Assembly: GCF_000686905.1 (NCBI RefSeq)
Contig: NZ_JMLW01000001.1
Span: 186,001-250,000 of the forward strand
Direction: 5' to 3'
DNA from: Marinospirillum insulare DSM 21763
GTDB lineage: Bacteria > Pseudomonadota > Gammaproteobacteria > Pseudomonadales > Halomonadaceae
Length of the DNA stretch: 64,000 nucleotides
The translations under genes were made by a program, and so were the position numbers. The first letter of the stretch is position 1. Every line of letters begins with the position of its first letter. The notes beneath the pieces were generated by a model. The model was not told the DNA's origin. It saw only the letters and a list, made by a program, of their open reading frames with translations, and made no database searches. Shown piece by piece: positions 53,317 through 63,902 of the stretch.

Positions 53317-54549
53317 ATGGCGTGGAATGAGCCAGGTGGTAACGGCAATCAGCACGACCCTTGGGGAAGCGGCGGGCGCAAACCTGATCGTAACTCTGGT
53401 AATGATGGTGGCCAGCGACCTAATCAGGGACCACCAGATTTAGACGAAGCCTTGAAAAAGCTACAAGATAAAGTCACCCATATTTTTGGTGGTGGCAAAG
53501 GTGGTAATACAGGCGGTACTAAGCCACCGAGTAAGTTTGGTGGTTATGGTTTAACGGCTTTGGTTGCTGTGCTAGTTATTGCAGTGTGGGTAGCGGGCGG
53601 TTTTTATTTGGTTGACCAAGCTGAGCGGGGTGTTGTACTTCGCTTAGGTAAGTACCATGAAACAGTAACACCTGGTTTGCACTGGAACCCTCCAATTATT
53701 GACTCAGTTAATAAAGTTAACGTCACTCGCATTCGCTCTTTTAACCAGCGTGCGATGATGCTAACCCGTGATGAAAATATTGTGCAGGTAAGTATTTCAG
53801 TTCAATACGTGGTGAATAATCCCAAAGACTTTCTCTTAAATGTGCGTGGTCCTAATCGAACGCTAGAGTATGCATTAGACTCTTCTTTACGCCACGAGGT
53901 AGGTACTACCGATCTAATTCAAATTTTGACTGAAGGTCGTGAGATTTTAGCTCAGGGTGTGAATAAGCGTTTACAGAGATTCTTAGATTATTACGGCGTA
54001 GGTTTAACCCTAGAAACTGTCAATATCGAAAGTACCTCCGCGCCAGACGAAGTTCAGTCAGCCTTTGATGATGTTATTCGTGCCCGTGAAGACCGCGAGC
54101 GTAGCATCAACCAAGCGCGTACGTATGAAAACTCTGTTCTACCTGATGCAGAAGGTCGTGCAGCACGTATTCGTGAAGAAGCCCAAGCCTATCGTGAAGC
54201 TGTTACAGCTCGCGCAGAAGGTGAGGCAAATCGCTTCTTAGCTTTATTAAAAGAATACCGTCAAGCACCTGAAGTGACCCGTGAGCGCCTCTATATAAAC
54301 ACTGTGCAAGAAGTACTTTCTAATTCAAGTAAGGTGTTGGTTGATACAGAAGAAGGCAGCAATAATATGATGTATCTACCGCTTGATCGTCTAGGTTCAT
54401 CGGTACCTACTAACAGTGGGTCTCGAACTAGCTCTAGCAGCTCAGGAAGTGACTTCGATCTTGATCAACTCACCGATCAAGTCATTGAGCAGATTCGTGA
54501 AAGGCAAAGCTCCAACAACACTAGTAGTATTCGTAGGGAGGGTCGCTAA
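53317..54549 (+). CDS. hflK: FtsH regulator subunit HflK
   Basis: HflK forms with HflC the membrane SPFH complex that encloses FtsH. The 410-aa protein begins with a Gly/Asn/Pro-rich cytoplasmic stretch (MAWNEPGGNGNQHDPWGSGG), one helix (about 73-95, LTALVAVLVIAVWVAGGFYLV) and the SPFH domain (ERGVVLRLGKYHETV onward) with a long coiled coil. The C-terminus is Ser/Asn-rich. The stop overlaps hflC by 1 nt. Confidence 0.96.
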   Translation: MAWNEPGGNGNQHDPWGSGGRKPDRNSGNDGGQRPNQGPPDLDEALKKLQDKVTHIFGGGKGGNTGGTKPPSKFGGYGLTALVAVLVIAVWVAGGFYLVDQAERGVVLRLGKYHETVTPGLHWNPPIIDSVNKVNVTRIRSFNQRAMMLTRDENIVQVSISVQYVVNNPKDFLLNVRGPNRTLEYALDSSLRHEVGTTDLIQILTEGREILAQGVNKRLQRFLDYYGVGLTLETVNIESTSAPDEVQSAFDDVIRAREDRERSINQARTYENSVLPDAEGRAARIREEAQAYREAVTARAEGEANRFLALLKEYRQAPEVTRERLYINTVQEVLSNSSKVLVDTEEGSNNMMYLPLDRLGSSVPTNSGSRTSSSSSGSDFDLDQLTDQVIEQIRERQSSNNTSSIRREGR

Positions 54550-55424
54550 TGAATGCTCGTTCAATAGTCGCGCTAGCTATACTTGCTGGTTTGGCGCTCT
54601 TAGCTAGTAGCAGCCTCTATATTGTTAATGAAACACAACGCGCCATACGCTTAAAGTTTGGTGAAGTGGTTGAAACCGATATTCAGCCAGGTATCCACAT
54701 AAAAGTACCTGTATATAACACAGTGCGTTTATTTGATACGCGTCTACAAACCTTAGATGGCACACCTTCACGCTACTTAACGGGTGACCGTAAAGGCGTT
54801 ATCGTCGACTCTTTTGTGCAGTGGAAAATTGTTGATGTTACTCGCTACTATGAAGCAACCGCAGGTGATGAACAGGTTTCTATGCGTTTGATAGCTCCTC
54901 GAGTGGACGAAAGTTTACGTAACGAATTTGGCCGTCGTACCCTAGGCGAAATTGTGAGTGAGCAGCGCGATGAATTAATGAGTCGCCCCATAGAAGAATT
55001 AAATGAAGCCATGCGCGAGTCTATGGGTGTTGCCATCTTAGATATTCGTGTAAAGCAAATTGACTTACCTTCAGAGGTTTCTAACTCGGTTTATGAGCGT
55101 ATGCGTACTGAGCGTCAGCGTGAAGCGCGTGAATATAGAGCTCAGGGTAAAGAGCAGTCTGAGCGTATTCGTGCTGCAGTTGATCGTGGTCGTGAAGTTA
55201 TTCTTGCAACCGCTGAGCGTGATGCCGATATCCTACGAGGTGAAGGCGATGCAGAAGCAACGGCTATTTATGCCAAAGCTTACAATCAAGACCGTGAGCT
55301 ATATAGCTTCTTACGCAGTATGGAAGCCTACCGTAGTAGCTTCAATAACAAGCAAGATATCTTGGTAGTTAGCCCTAAAAGTGACTTCTTCCGTTACTTA
55401 GATAACTCCAAGGGTAGCAAGTAA
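54549..55424 (+). CDS. hflC: FtsH regulator subunit HflC
   Basis: HflC is the partner of HflK. The 291-aa protein has an N-terminal helix (ALAILAGLALLASSSLYIV), then the SPFH domain with ETQRAIRLKFGEVVETD and a coiled coil near residues 190-245 (REYRAQGKEQSERIRAAVDR). A terminator follows 23 nt after the stop. The small DUF2065 gene often found between hflC and hisZ or purA is absent. Confidence 0.96.
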   Translation: MNARSIVALAILAGLALLASSSLYIVNETQRAIRLKFGEVVETDIQPGIHIKVPVYNTVRLFDTRLQTLDGTPSRYLTGDRKGVIVDSFVQWKIVDVTRYYEATAGDEQVSMRLIAPRVDESLRNEFGRRTLGEIVSEQRDELMSRPIEELNEAMRESMGVAILDIRVKQIDLPSEVSNSVYERMRTERQREAREYRAQGKEQSERIRAAVDRGREVILATAERDADILRGEGDAEATAIYAKAYNQDRELYSFLRSMEAYRSSFNNKQDILVVSPKSDFFRYLDNSKGSK

Positions 55425-55447
55425 CACCTGTAAAATAAGTAACAAGG

Positions 55448-55473
55448 CCGGGAGCCGTGACTCCCGGTTTTTT
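55448..55473 (+). terminator. Terminator after hflC
   Basis: A perfect 7-bp GC-rich stem CCGGGAG/CTCCCGG with a 6-nt loop and six T. It ends the hfq-hflXKC transcript 37 nt before hisZ. Confidence 0.95.
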
Positions 55474-55510
55474 GTGTAAAGTAGAAAAAGTATTAAGCTT
55501 GGAGAGGTTT

Positions 55511-56692
55511 ATGAGTAGTGCAGACCGCTGGCTGTTACCCGACGGAATGGATGAGGTGTTACCGCCTCAGGCCCGTCAAATAGAAAATTTACGTCGTCAG
55601 CTGTTAGACCTTTTTCATGGTTGGGGTTATGAACTGGTTTTGCCGCCTAAATTGGAGTTTTTAGACTCGCTTTTAGTCGGTGCTGGACATGACCTAGGTT
55701 TGCAAACTTTCAAAGTAACCGATCAGCTAAGTGGCAGAATGATGGGTGTTAGCGCTGATGTTACACCTCAAGTTGCACGTATGGATGCCCACTCTATGCA
55801 TTCAGAAGGTGCAGCAAGGTTCTGCTATTCGTCTGAAATTGTTCGTACCCAGCTAGATAACCTACTAGGCTCTCGTTCTCCTATTCAAATTGGAGCAGAG
55901 TTATTTGGTCAAAATGGCTTAGATAGCGACTTAGAAATTCTTTGTTTAATGCTAGATAGTCTTTTAGTGGCTGGTGCTGAAAACCTGTGTTTAGATTTAG
56001 GCCATGTAGGTATTTATCGAGCATTAATAACCGATAGTAATCTACCCAAAGAAATTGAAAATCAGCTATTTAGTATATTGCAGCAAAAGCGCCTAGATGA
56101 GCTTAACCAGCTACTAGCACCCTGGGAAGATCAGCCAGCAGTTAGGTTAATTATTGCTTTATCTAAACTCAATGGTGGTTTAGGGGTGCTTGAGGAAGCA
56201 CAGCAAACTTTGGTGGGTGCGCCTAGTGAAGTTCAAGAAGCTTTGCAAGAGTTGCAGCAGCTAGTAGCGGCATTAACAGAGCAGTACCCTGACTTAAATA
56301 TCTACCTAGATTTGTCAGAGTTACGTGGCTTCCACTATCATACTGGCATAGTGTTTGCTGCCTATGTACCCAAGCTAGGTCAAGCTTTGGCTAAGGGTGG
56401 TCGTTACGACGAAATAGGTAAAGTGTTTGGTCGTGCGCGTCCTGCAACGGGTTTTTCTACCGACTTAAAAATACTAGCTAGTTTGCAAGCGGCTAACCAA
56501 GTGAAGGCGCCGATTGCTGCTCCTGCAGCTATATTAAGAGATAAAGCAGGTCGTGAGGTATTAAAAGACCTAAGGTCTAAGGGTGAAAGGGTTATTTTAC
56601 TAGCAGAAGAAGCTAGCTTACCTGAAGCCTGCAGTCAGCAAATTATTCGTAAAGAAGATCAGTGGGTGATCACAAGTGAACTAAGTGTTTGA
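55511..56692 (+). CDS. hisZ: ATP phosphoribosyltransferase regulatory subunit HisZ
   Basis: HisZ is a HisRS-like protein without synthetase activity that supports the short HisG in histidine synthesis. The 393-aa protein starts at the ATG 55511 (MSSADRWLLPDGMDEVL) after GGAGAGG; the frame opens at 55457, inside the terminator. The class II core shows ELVLPPKLEF, SADVTPQVARMDA, and the C-terminal GGRYDEIGKVFGRARPATGFS. Position between hflC and purA is the Pseudomonas-type order. Confidence 0.94.
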   Translation: MSSADRWLLPDGMDEVLPPQARQIENLRRQLLDLFHGWGYELVLPPKLEFLDSLLVGAGHDLGLQTFKVTDQLSGRMMGVSADVTPQVARMDAHSMHSEGAARFCYSSEIVRTQLDNLLGSRSPIQIGAELFGQNGLDSDLEILCLMLDSLLVAGAENLCLDLGHVGIYRALITDSNLPKEIENQLFSILQQKRLDELNQLLAPWEDQPAVRLIIALSKLNGGLGVLEEAQQTLVGAPSEVQEALQELQQLVAALTEQYPDLNIYLDLSELRGFHYHTGIVFAAYVPKLGQALAKGGRYDEIGKVFGRARPATGFSTDLKILASLQAANQVKAPIAAPAAILRDKAGREVLKDLRSKGERVILLAEEASLPEACSQQIIRKEDQWVITSELSV

Positions 56693-56760
56693 CAAGTCAG
56701 TGAAGCTTGTTAACCTTTCAAAGTTTGGCTTTTTAAATTCATTTAGGCTACAGAGATTAA

Positions 56761-58062
<1,302 letters not shown>

Positions 58063-58070
58063 GTTTAATG

Positions 58071-58108
58071 ACACAGCTTATATTGATAAAGGTATAGGCT
58101 GTGTTTTT
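58071..58108 (+). terminator. Terminator after purA
   Basis: ACACAGC pairs with GCTGTGT across a 20-nt loop that has extra inner A-T pairs, followed by T-rich sequence. It starts 8 nt after the stop codon. Confidence 0.8.
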
Positions 58109-58143
58109 CCTTCCTCCTCTCTTTTTCTTAGTTACTAACTTTT

Positions 58144-58920
58144 ATGCCTAGTCAGAAGCAAGACCGTCATTTCAGTGGTGGTATGGCTGAGAAGTTTGCC
58201 CATAATATTTATGCGACTACCAAAGGCCGCTTGCGTCTTAAAATTCTCCGTGAGCGAATGCTTGCAGAATTACCCTTAGATCAATCGAGCTTGCGTGTAT
58301 TAGATGCAGGGGGTGGTTTAGGGCAAATCTCTTGTTGGCTTGCACGCAAGGGGCATCAAGTGCTGTTAGCTGAGCCAGCCATAGAAATGCTTGAGTATTC
58401 AGCCAAGCGATTAGAGCGTTACCAAGTAAAAACTTTAAATACATCCATTCAGCAGTTAAGTGAACAGCTTCCGGTCGAGCAACAGAGTTTTGACTTAATT
58501 GTTTGCCATGCAGTGCTAGAATGGTTAGAGCACCCTAAAGAAACCTTAGAACAGCTTCTAAAACATCTCGAGCCTAAGGGGCAGCTATCACTCATGTTCT
58601 TTAATGCTGATGCTTTACTGCTAGCGAATATATTGCGAGGTAACTGGCAGCGTGTTTTAGAAAAAGGCTTACAAGGTAAGGGCAAGCGCTTAACCCCCAT
58701 TTCACCTTTACAGCCAACTGCAGTTATTGCATGGTTAGAGGCAGCAGGTTTTGAGATTAGTGCAACAACGGGTGTCCGAGTCTTTAATGATTACCTGCGT
58801 TTAAAGTTGCCGCCCGAGGCAACACCAGCAAGACTAGTTGAAATTGAGCGCCGTTATTGTCAACAAGAACCCTGGTGGCGAATGGGGCGTTATATTTTAA
58901 TTCACGCAAAGAAGCTCTAA
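58144..58920 (+). CDS. cmoM: SAM-dependent methyltransferase, CmoM-like
   Basis: This class I methyltransferase of 258 aa is closest to CmoM (SmtA/YecO), which methylates cmo5U34 in tRNA to mcmo5U. It begins RHFSGGMAEKFAHNIYATTKGRLRL split across the first 30 residues, then the SAM motif VLDAGGGLGQISCWLARKG, ending acidic LAEPAIEML, FDLIVCHAVLEWLEHP, and the CmoM-like LSLMFFNADALLLANILRGNW. The C-terminus GVRVFNDYL and WWRMGRYI also fit. CmoM is a good match; other specificities are less likely. Confidence 0.83.
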   Translation: MPSQKQDRHFSGGMAEKFAHNIYATTKGRLRLKILRERMLAELPLDQSSLRVLDAGGGLGQISCWLARKGHQVLLAEPAIEMLEYSAKRLERYQVKTLNTSIQQLSEQLPVEQQSFDLIVCHAVLEWLEHPKETLEQLLKHLEPKGQLSLMFFNADALLLANILRGNWQRVLEKGLQGKGKRLTPISPLQPTAVIAWLEAAGFEISATTGVRVFNDYLRLKLPPEATPARLVEIERRYCQQEPWWRMGRYILIHAKKL

Positions 58921-58955
58921 CGAGTGCTTTTTTAAAAACAATAAAGGTGAAGAAA

Positions 58956-59186
58956 ATGACAGATACTTGGTTAACCTCATTAATAACCGCAAATCCTCAA
59001 GAGGGTTTTGAATTAGCTATAACCCTAAGCCGACGTGGTGTTAAGTACACTCAGCCAGACCCAGAAATGTTGCATAAGCTGCGTCCAGACTATGCTGAGT
59101 CTGCTGACTCCTTAACAGCTGCATCACAAGTAATAGCGATCAATTTTCAAACGGTAGCAGCTGCAAATAATTATTGGCGTAACTAG
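58956..59186 (+). CDS. Uncharacterised 76-aa protein
   Basis: I do not recognise this protein. From the ATG at 58956, with AAGGTGA 8 nt upstream, it has 76 residues beginning MTDTWLTSLITANPQEGFEL. It is soluble, mixed in charge, and predicted mostly helical, with no Cys and no known motif. The frame opens upstream at 58857 inside the cmoM gene, but that part only mirrors cmoM. It lies 35 nt after cmoM and 20 nt before the PAP2 gene, so it may be co-transcribed with one or both. Confidence 0.6.
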   Translation: MTDTWLTSLITANPQEGFELAITLSRRGVKYTQPDPEMLHKLRPDYAESADSLTAASQVIAINFQTVAAANNYWRN

Positions 59187-59206
59187 CAAAGAGACTGACA
59201 GCAATA

Positions 59207-59785
59207 ATGGATAATATTAATCGCATTTTCTTTCAAGCCATTAATCAATACGCAGGAAAAAGCGGTATATTAGATGCCTCAGCTATTTTTATAGCTGAGG
59301 CTATGCCTTATATCTTGATTGGAATAATGCTCTATCTGTGGTTTTTTTCTGATCAAAGCAAACAACGGATTAGCTTTTTTGCTGGTTATTCAGTGCTGAT
59401 CGCATTATTGCTGAGTTATATTATTGGTGCTGCCTACTTCCATCCTAGGCCTTTTGTAGCCAATTTAGGAACTCAACTGGTTGAGCATGCAGCTGATGCT
59501 TCTTTTCCTTCAGACCATACCACATTTATTTTTGCTATTTCTTTGATGTATTGGCTCAACAAACCTACTAGAAGTCTAGGTGGCTGGCTAAGCTGTTTAA
59601 GTTTAATTGCTGGTTTAGCTAGGGTTTTTGTGGGTGTTCACTACCCCTTTGATATTGCTGGCGCAGTTTTGGTTGGTCTAGTGTCGTCTTTAATGGTTAT
59701 TTATTTAGCAAAAAAAGTAAGCTATTTAGAAAAAGTTTTTAAGTTGTTTTGCTGTATTAAATTACCTAGCTCGATTAAAAACTGA
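59207..59785 (+). CDS. PAP2-family phosphatase, undecaprenyl-diphosphatase (BcrC/YbjG)-like
   Basis: This integral membrane PAP2 phosphatase of 192 aa probably dephosphorylates undecaprenyl diphosphate for reuse in wall and LPS synthesis. Phosphatase motifs: FHPRPF (motif 1 RP), SFPSDHTTF (motif 2) and ARVFVGVHYPFDI (motif 3, with the catalytic His and Asp). About six helices are visible. The first-motif Lys of the general PAP2 consensus is not at its usual place. The start ATG is at 59207. It converges with rnhB. Confidence 0.85.
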   Translation: MDNINRIFFQAINQYAGKSGILDASAIFIAEAMPYILIGIMLYLWFFSDQSKQRISFFAGYSVLIALLLSYIIGAAYFHPRPFVANLGTQLVEHAADASFPSDHTTFIFAISLMYWLNKPTRSLGGWLSCLSLIAGLARVFVGVHYPFDIAGAVLVGLVSSLMVIYLAKKVSYLEKVFKLFCCIKLPSSIKN

Positions 59786-59798
59786 AACCAAACAAAAT

Positions 59799-60428
59799 TT
59801 AAACCTTATTTAGTTTGAGTTGTTTTTGCACTGGTGCAAAACTGCGTCGATGTTCTGCTAGTACACCAAAACTTGCCAAGGCTTCGAAATGTGCCTTAGT
59901 AGGGTAGCCTTTATGCTTGGCAAAGCCATAGTCAGGGTAAAGTTTATCTAGTTCTAACATTTGCGCGTCTCTGGTGACCTTAGCCAAAATAGAAGCTGCT
60001 GCAATAGCAGGATGGCGAGCGTCGCCTTTTACCACTGCTAGCCCAGGTAGTTGTAAGCTTTGTGGCAGGCGGTTGCCATCAACCAATACAAACTCAGCGG
60101 CGCTAGGTAAAGCATCTATTGCTCTTTGCATGGCTAAAAAACTGGCTTGTAAAATATTCAACTCATCAATTTCAGCGGCACTGGCTTCAGCTACAGCCCA
60201 AGCTAAACTTTTCTGCTTAATTTCTATGGCTAAAGCTTGACGCTTTTTTTCAGTCAGTTTTTTAGAGTCATCTAGCCCGGCTAGGGGTTGCTTAGGGTCA
60301 AGAATAACTGCACCGGCTACAACAGAGCCAATTAAAGGGCCACGCCCTGCTTCATCAACCCCTGCAAGAAACAAGCCTTGATAAGGGATTTCAGCGGCCG
60401 TTAATGGGGCTAGGTCTGTATTTTTCAT
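59799..60428 (-). CDS. rnhB: Ribonuclease HII
   Basis: RNase HII cuts RNA-DNA hybrids and single ribonucleotides. The 209-aa protein has the acidic site [21 protein letters not shown], then [41 protein letters not shown] and [14 protein letters not shown]. It is the last gene of the lipid A cluster here, 14 nt after lpxB. In many relatives dnaE follows; here a convergent gene does. Confidence 0.96.
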   Translation of the reverse strand: MKNTDLAPLTAAEIPYQGLFLAGVDEAGRGPLIGSVVAGAVILDPKQPLAGLDDSKKLTEKKRQALAIEIKQKSLAWAVAEASAAEIDELNILQASFLAMQRAIDALPSAAEFVLVDGNRLPQSLQLPGLAVVKGDARHPAIAAASILAKVTRDAQMLELDKLYPDYGFAKHKGYPTKAHFEALASFGVLAEHRRSFAPVQKQLKLNKV

Positions 60429-60442
60429 TCGGGGATTTTAAC

Positions 60443-61576
60443 TTAAGCGTTGAGTTGTTTGGCGATAGCTTGCGCAGCTTGCTTGCTGGCATCCCGCTTT
60501 AACTGCTGATGAAGAGCATAAAAGGCTTGGGTTTGCTCAGCTGCAACGGCTGGCTCATTCAGTAACTGGTGTAAATCTTGGGTTAATTGATCTACGTTGG
60601 CTTGGTCTTGTAAGCGCTCATGAACAAGTGTCTTTTGAGCTAATAAGTTAGGCAAGCTGACCCAGGGTGTTTTTAACATGAACTTAGATAGCCACCAGGT
60701 AAAAGGGGCAAGTTTATAACTAACCACCATCGGCGTTTTACAGAATAAGGCTTCAAGCGCCACAGTTCCAGAAGCGACTAAGCAAAGATCGGCTGCCTGT
60801 AATGCCTGGTCCGCCTTACCCTGAAGTAACTGCAGGTCTTTAACTGGATAGTCAGCTAATAGCTGCATAATTTCTTCATAGCGTTTAGTTGATGCTGCAG
60901 GTAATAAGAAAACTGCCTTGGGGTGCATTTTTTTTATTGCTTGTGCTGTTTGTAGAAATAAGGCACCCAGACGTGCTACTTCACCAGCTCGAGACCCAGG
61001 CAGCAAGGCAATAATAGGTTGTTCTTCTTCAACTAAGCCTAAGTTTAGGCGAGCGGCAGATTTATTAGGCTCCATGGGCAGCTTATCAGCTGTAGGGTGG
61101 CCAACAAAGGTAACTGGAACAGCATGATCTTTATAAATATTGGTTTCAAAAGGTAGTAAGGTAAGCATTAAATCGATGCTTTTTTTTATACCTTTAATGC
61201 GACCTTGTCGCCAAGCCCATACCGAAGGGCTAACATAATGAACTGTCTTTACTCCTCGAGTGCGCAGCTTTTTTTCTAAACCAAGAGTAAAATCTGGTGA
61301 GTCTATGCCTATCATTAAGTCTGCACCCCAGCTAAGAGCATCTTGGTAAAGGTGCTTTCTAACCTTAATAAGCTTAGGTAGGTGTTTAAGAATTTCTACC
61401 ACACCCATAACAGACAGCGTTTCAAGAGGGTAAAGGCTAGTTAAGCCTTCAGCTTGCATAAGCTCACCACCTAAGCCACGAAACTCTGCCTTAGGAAATA
61501 GTAGTTTTAACTCAGCAATTAAACCTGAACCTAAAATATCGCCAGATATTTCTCCAGCAACCAGGTAAATCTTCAA
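60443..61576 (-). CDS. lpxB: Lipid-A-disaccharide synthase
   Basis: LpxB joins UDP-diacylglucosamine and lipid X at the inner membrane. The 377-aa GT-B protein has AGEISGDILGSGLI at the N-terminus, FRGLGGELMQAEGL, LMIGIDSPDFTLGL, YVSPSVWAWRQGR, LLPGSRAGEVARL and ASGTVALEAL. It overlaps lpxA by 4 nt (ATGA on the minus strand), the usual coupling. Confidence 0.97.
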   Translation of the reverse strand: MKIYLVAGEISGDILGSGLIAELKLLFPKAEFRGLGGELMQAEGLTSLYPLETLSVMGVVEILKHLPKLIKVRKHLYQDALSWGADLMIGIDSPDFTLGLEKKLRTRGVKTVHYVSPSVWAWRQGRIKGIKKSIDLMLTLLPFETNIYKDHAVPVTFVGHPTADKLPMEPNKSAARLNLGLVEEEQPIIALLPGSRAGEVARLGALFLQTAQAIKKMHPKAVFLLPAASTKRYEEIMQLLADYPVKDLQLLQGKADQALQAADLCLVASGTVALEALFCKTPMVVSYKLAPFTWWLSKFMLKTPWVSLPNLLAQKTLVHERLQDQANVDQLTQDLHQLLNEPAVAAEQTQAFYALHQQLKRDASKQAAQAIAKQLNA

Positions 61577-62346
61577 CGTGTAATACCGCGAGCGGAGTTT
61601 TTTATAGAGTTTAGGAAGATTTGAATAACCGGCGTTACTGGTTCAGCTTCAATTTGGTTAATGGCATCTTGTAAGTTTAACCCCTGACGAAAGATAACCT
61701 TATAGGCATGACGTAAGGCTTGCAGGGCTTCTTTTGAAAAGCCTCGGCGCTTTAAGCCTTCATAGTTAATACCGTGAGTTTCAGCTGGGTGGCCACTTAC
61801 CATTACATAGGCGGGTATATCTTTTAAAATAATAGAACCGCCACCACACATGGCGTGAGCACCTACACGACTAAATTGGTGAACCGCTGACAAGCCACCG
61901 AGAATAGCAAAGTCACCTAAGGTAACATGACCAGCCAGGGTTGCTTGGTTAGCCATAATGCAGTTGTCACCTACCACGCAATCGTGAGCAACGTGTGAAT
62001 AAGCCATAAATAGGTTACCGCTACCTATCTTGGTTAGGCCTAAATCTTGTGCTGTACCTCGATGGATAGTGACGCTTTCTCTAATAACATTATCATCACC
62101 CATTTCTAAACGGGTGGGTTCACCATTATATTTTTTGTCTTGGCAGTCTTCACCTACACTGGCAAATTGAAAAATACGATTACGTTTGCCTAAGCTACTA
62201 GGCCCTTTTATAACCACATGAGGGCCAATAACACTACCCTCGCCAATAGTTACCTGCGGGCCGATAATGGAGTAAGGGCCAACCTCAACATCATCTGCCA
62301 GTTGTGCTGAAGAGTCGATCAGCGCTGTTGGATGAATTAGGCTCAA
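61573..62346 (-). CDS. lpxA: UDP-N-acetylglucosamine acyltransferase
   Basis: LpxA adds the 3-OH acyl chain to UDP-GlcNAc, the first step of lipid A. The 257-aa protein is a left-handed beta-helix of hexapeptide repeats with the catalytic His in [16 protein letters not shown] chose TTG at 62346 (read [11 protein letters not shown]), since GGAG lies 7 nt upstream and the start overlaps the fabZ stop as TTGA; the frame opens at 62382 with 12 residues that belong to the fabZ overlap. Length then fits the family (262 aa in E. coli). Confidence 0.94.
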   Translation of the reverse strand: MSLIHPTALIDSSAQLADDVEVGPYSIIGPQVTIGEGSVIGPHVVIKGPSSLGKRNRIFQFASVGEDCQDKKYNGEPTRLEMGDDNVIRESVTIHRGTAQDLGLTKIGSGNLFMAYSHVAHDCVVGDNCIMANQATLAGHVTLGDFAILGGLSAVHQFSRVGAHAMCGGGSIILKDIPAYVMVSGHPAETHGINYEGLKRRGFSKEALQALRHAYKVIFRQGLNLQDAINQIEAEPVTPVIQIFLNSIKNSARGITR

Positions 62347-62783
62347 ACTTTTTTCTCCGCACAAGTGATGTGAGTTTCGCACACGGTTTCACCTTCAACG
62401 TGAGCCCTACATGCAAAAACCCAAATGCCACGTTTTTCACGCAATACTGTGGCTTCTAATGTTAAGCGATCGCCAGGAACAACTGGGCGCTTGAAACGGG
62501 TTTTTTCGCTACCTACAAAATAATACAGATGGCCATCAGCGGGTAGCTTGTTAACGGTTTTAAAGCCTAAAATACCAGCAGCCTGTGCCATAGCTTCAAT
62601 AATTAGTACGCCTGGGAAAATAGGATGGTCTGGGAAGTGACCTAAAAAATAAGGCTCATTAACCGTTATATTTTTGTAAGCAACAATGGATTTACCTAAC
62701 TCAAAGTCTGTTACCCTATCAACCAATAAAAAAGGATAGCGGTGGGGTAGGTATTTTCTTATTTCATTAATATCCATTACCAT
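62343..62783 (-). CDS. fabZ: 3-hydroxyacyl-ACP dehydratase FabZ
   Basis: FabZ dehydrates 3-hydroxyacyl-ACP in fatty acid synthesis and competes with LpxA for the same acyl-ACP pool. The 146-aa hot-dog protein has [13 protein letters not shown], the catalytic His in [20 protein letters not shown], and [17 protein letters not shown] lies 9 nt before the first ATG, a second ATG is two codons later. It overlaps lpxA. Confidence 0.97.
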   Translation of the reverse strand: MVMDINEIRKYLPHRYPFLLVDRVTDFELGKSIVAYKNITVNEPYFLGHFPDHPIFPGVLIIEAMAQAAGILGFKTVNKLPADGHLYYFVGSEKTRFKRPVVPGDRLTLEATVLREKRGIWVFACRAHVEGETVCETHITCAEKKV

Positions 62784-62859
62784 GGACTTTTACCTCTAAA
62801 AAACGCTAACAAATAAAGCGTTAAGTTATTAAGCAGCTGAAGAAGTCAGTGCAGTTTAT

Positions 62860-63894
62860 TTATTCCGATTCAGCAAGCTGTCGGAGCTGGTTTTCAAGGC
62901 TTTTAACCTTTTGATTTAGATCTTCTAGTTGTCTAAAGCGTACGGCACTTTTGCGCCAATTAGCGCTAGGTAAGAGCCCAGTACCCGAGGAGTAAACCCC
63001 TGGCGTATTGACTGACCCAGTAATCATGCCCATTCCTGTTACCTGAACACCATCACAAATTTTGATATGCCCTGCTATACCGCTATTGCCACCAAACATA
63101 CAGTTAGCGCCTATAGAGGTAGAGCCTGCAATACCAACTTGTGCAGTAATGGCAGTATGCTCGCCAACTTGAACGTTGTGGGCAATATGAACTAGGTTAT
63201 CTATTTTCACGTCTTGTCTGATGAGCGTATCACCAAGCGCACCTCGGTCAATGGCGGTGTTTGCTCCTATTTCGACCTGGTCACCTATAATCAGCCTGCC
63301 TAGCTGGGCAATTTTTTCCCAGCCTGCGTTTGTGGGTGCGAAACCATAACCGTCGCAGCCTAAAACAGCACCCGAATGAATAATGCAGTTTTTACCAATT
63401 TCAACGCGGCGATAGAGAGTAACACGAGGGTGCAGCAAGGTGTTCTCACCCAGACTAGAGCCTTCTGAAAGTATTGTGTGAGCACCAAGGATGACACCAG
63501 CAGCTATTTTACAGCCAGACTCGATTACAACAAATGGCCCTATATGTGCAGATGGATGAACTTCAGCATCTTCTGAAATACTAGCCGTAGGATGAATAAA
63601 TCCAGCAGCAGGCTTCTCATCGTCAAATAAGTGGCTTAGTTTGGCAAAACCTAAATAGGGGTTAGCGACTAGTAAGCTATTACCTACATATTCATTAGCT
63701 TGATTGGGTTTAAGTAGCACCGCACCTGCTTGGCAATCCTTTAAGAAAGGTAGGTATTTGGGGTTACTTAAAAAGCTAACTTGAGATGACGTAGCTTTTT
63801 CAAGGCTCGCCATCTCGGTTATCTTGTGTTCAGGATCACCGTGAACTTCTGCATCTAAATAAGTAGCTAGTTCACCTAAGGTAAAAGTTTTCAT
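62860..63894 (-). CDS. lpxD: UDP-3-O-(3-hydroxyacyl)glucosamine N-acyltransferase
   Basis: LpxD adds the second acyl chain in lipid A synthesis. The 344-aa trimeric protein has an N-terminal uridine-binding domain (to about 100), a left-handed beta-helix (from PTASISEDAEVHPSAHIG), the catalytic His in DNLVHIAHNVQVGEHT, and a C-terminal helix (VRFRQLEDLNQKVKSLENQ). It follows skp and precedes fabZ, the conserved order. Confidence 0.97.
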   Translation of the reverse strand: MKTFTLGELATYLDAEVHGDPEHKITEMASLEKATSSQVSFLSNPKYLPFLKDCQAGAVLLKPNQANEYVGNSLLVANPYLGFAKLSHLFDDEKPAAGFIHPTASISEDAEVHPSAHIGPFVVIESGCKIAAGVILGAHTILSEGSSLGENTLLHPRVTLYRRVEIGKNCIIHSGAVLGCDGYGFAPTNAGWEKIAQLGRLIIGDQVEIGANTAIDRGALGDTLIRQDVKIDNLVHIAHNVQVGEHTAITAQVGIAGSTSIGANCMFGGNSGIAGHIKICDGVQVTGMGMITGSVNTPGVYSSGTGLLPSANWRKSAVRFRQLEDLNQKVKSLENQLRQLAESE

Positions 63895-63902
63895 TAGGTT
63901 GA

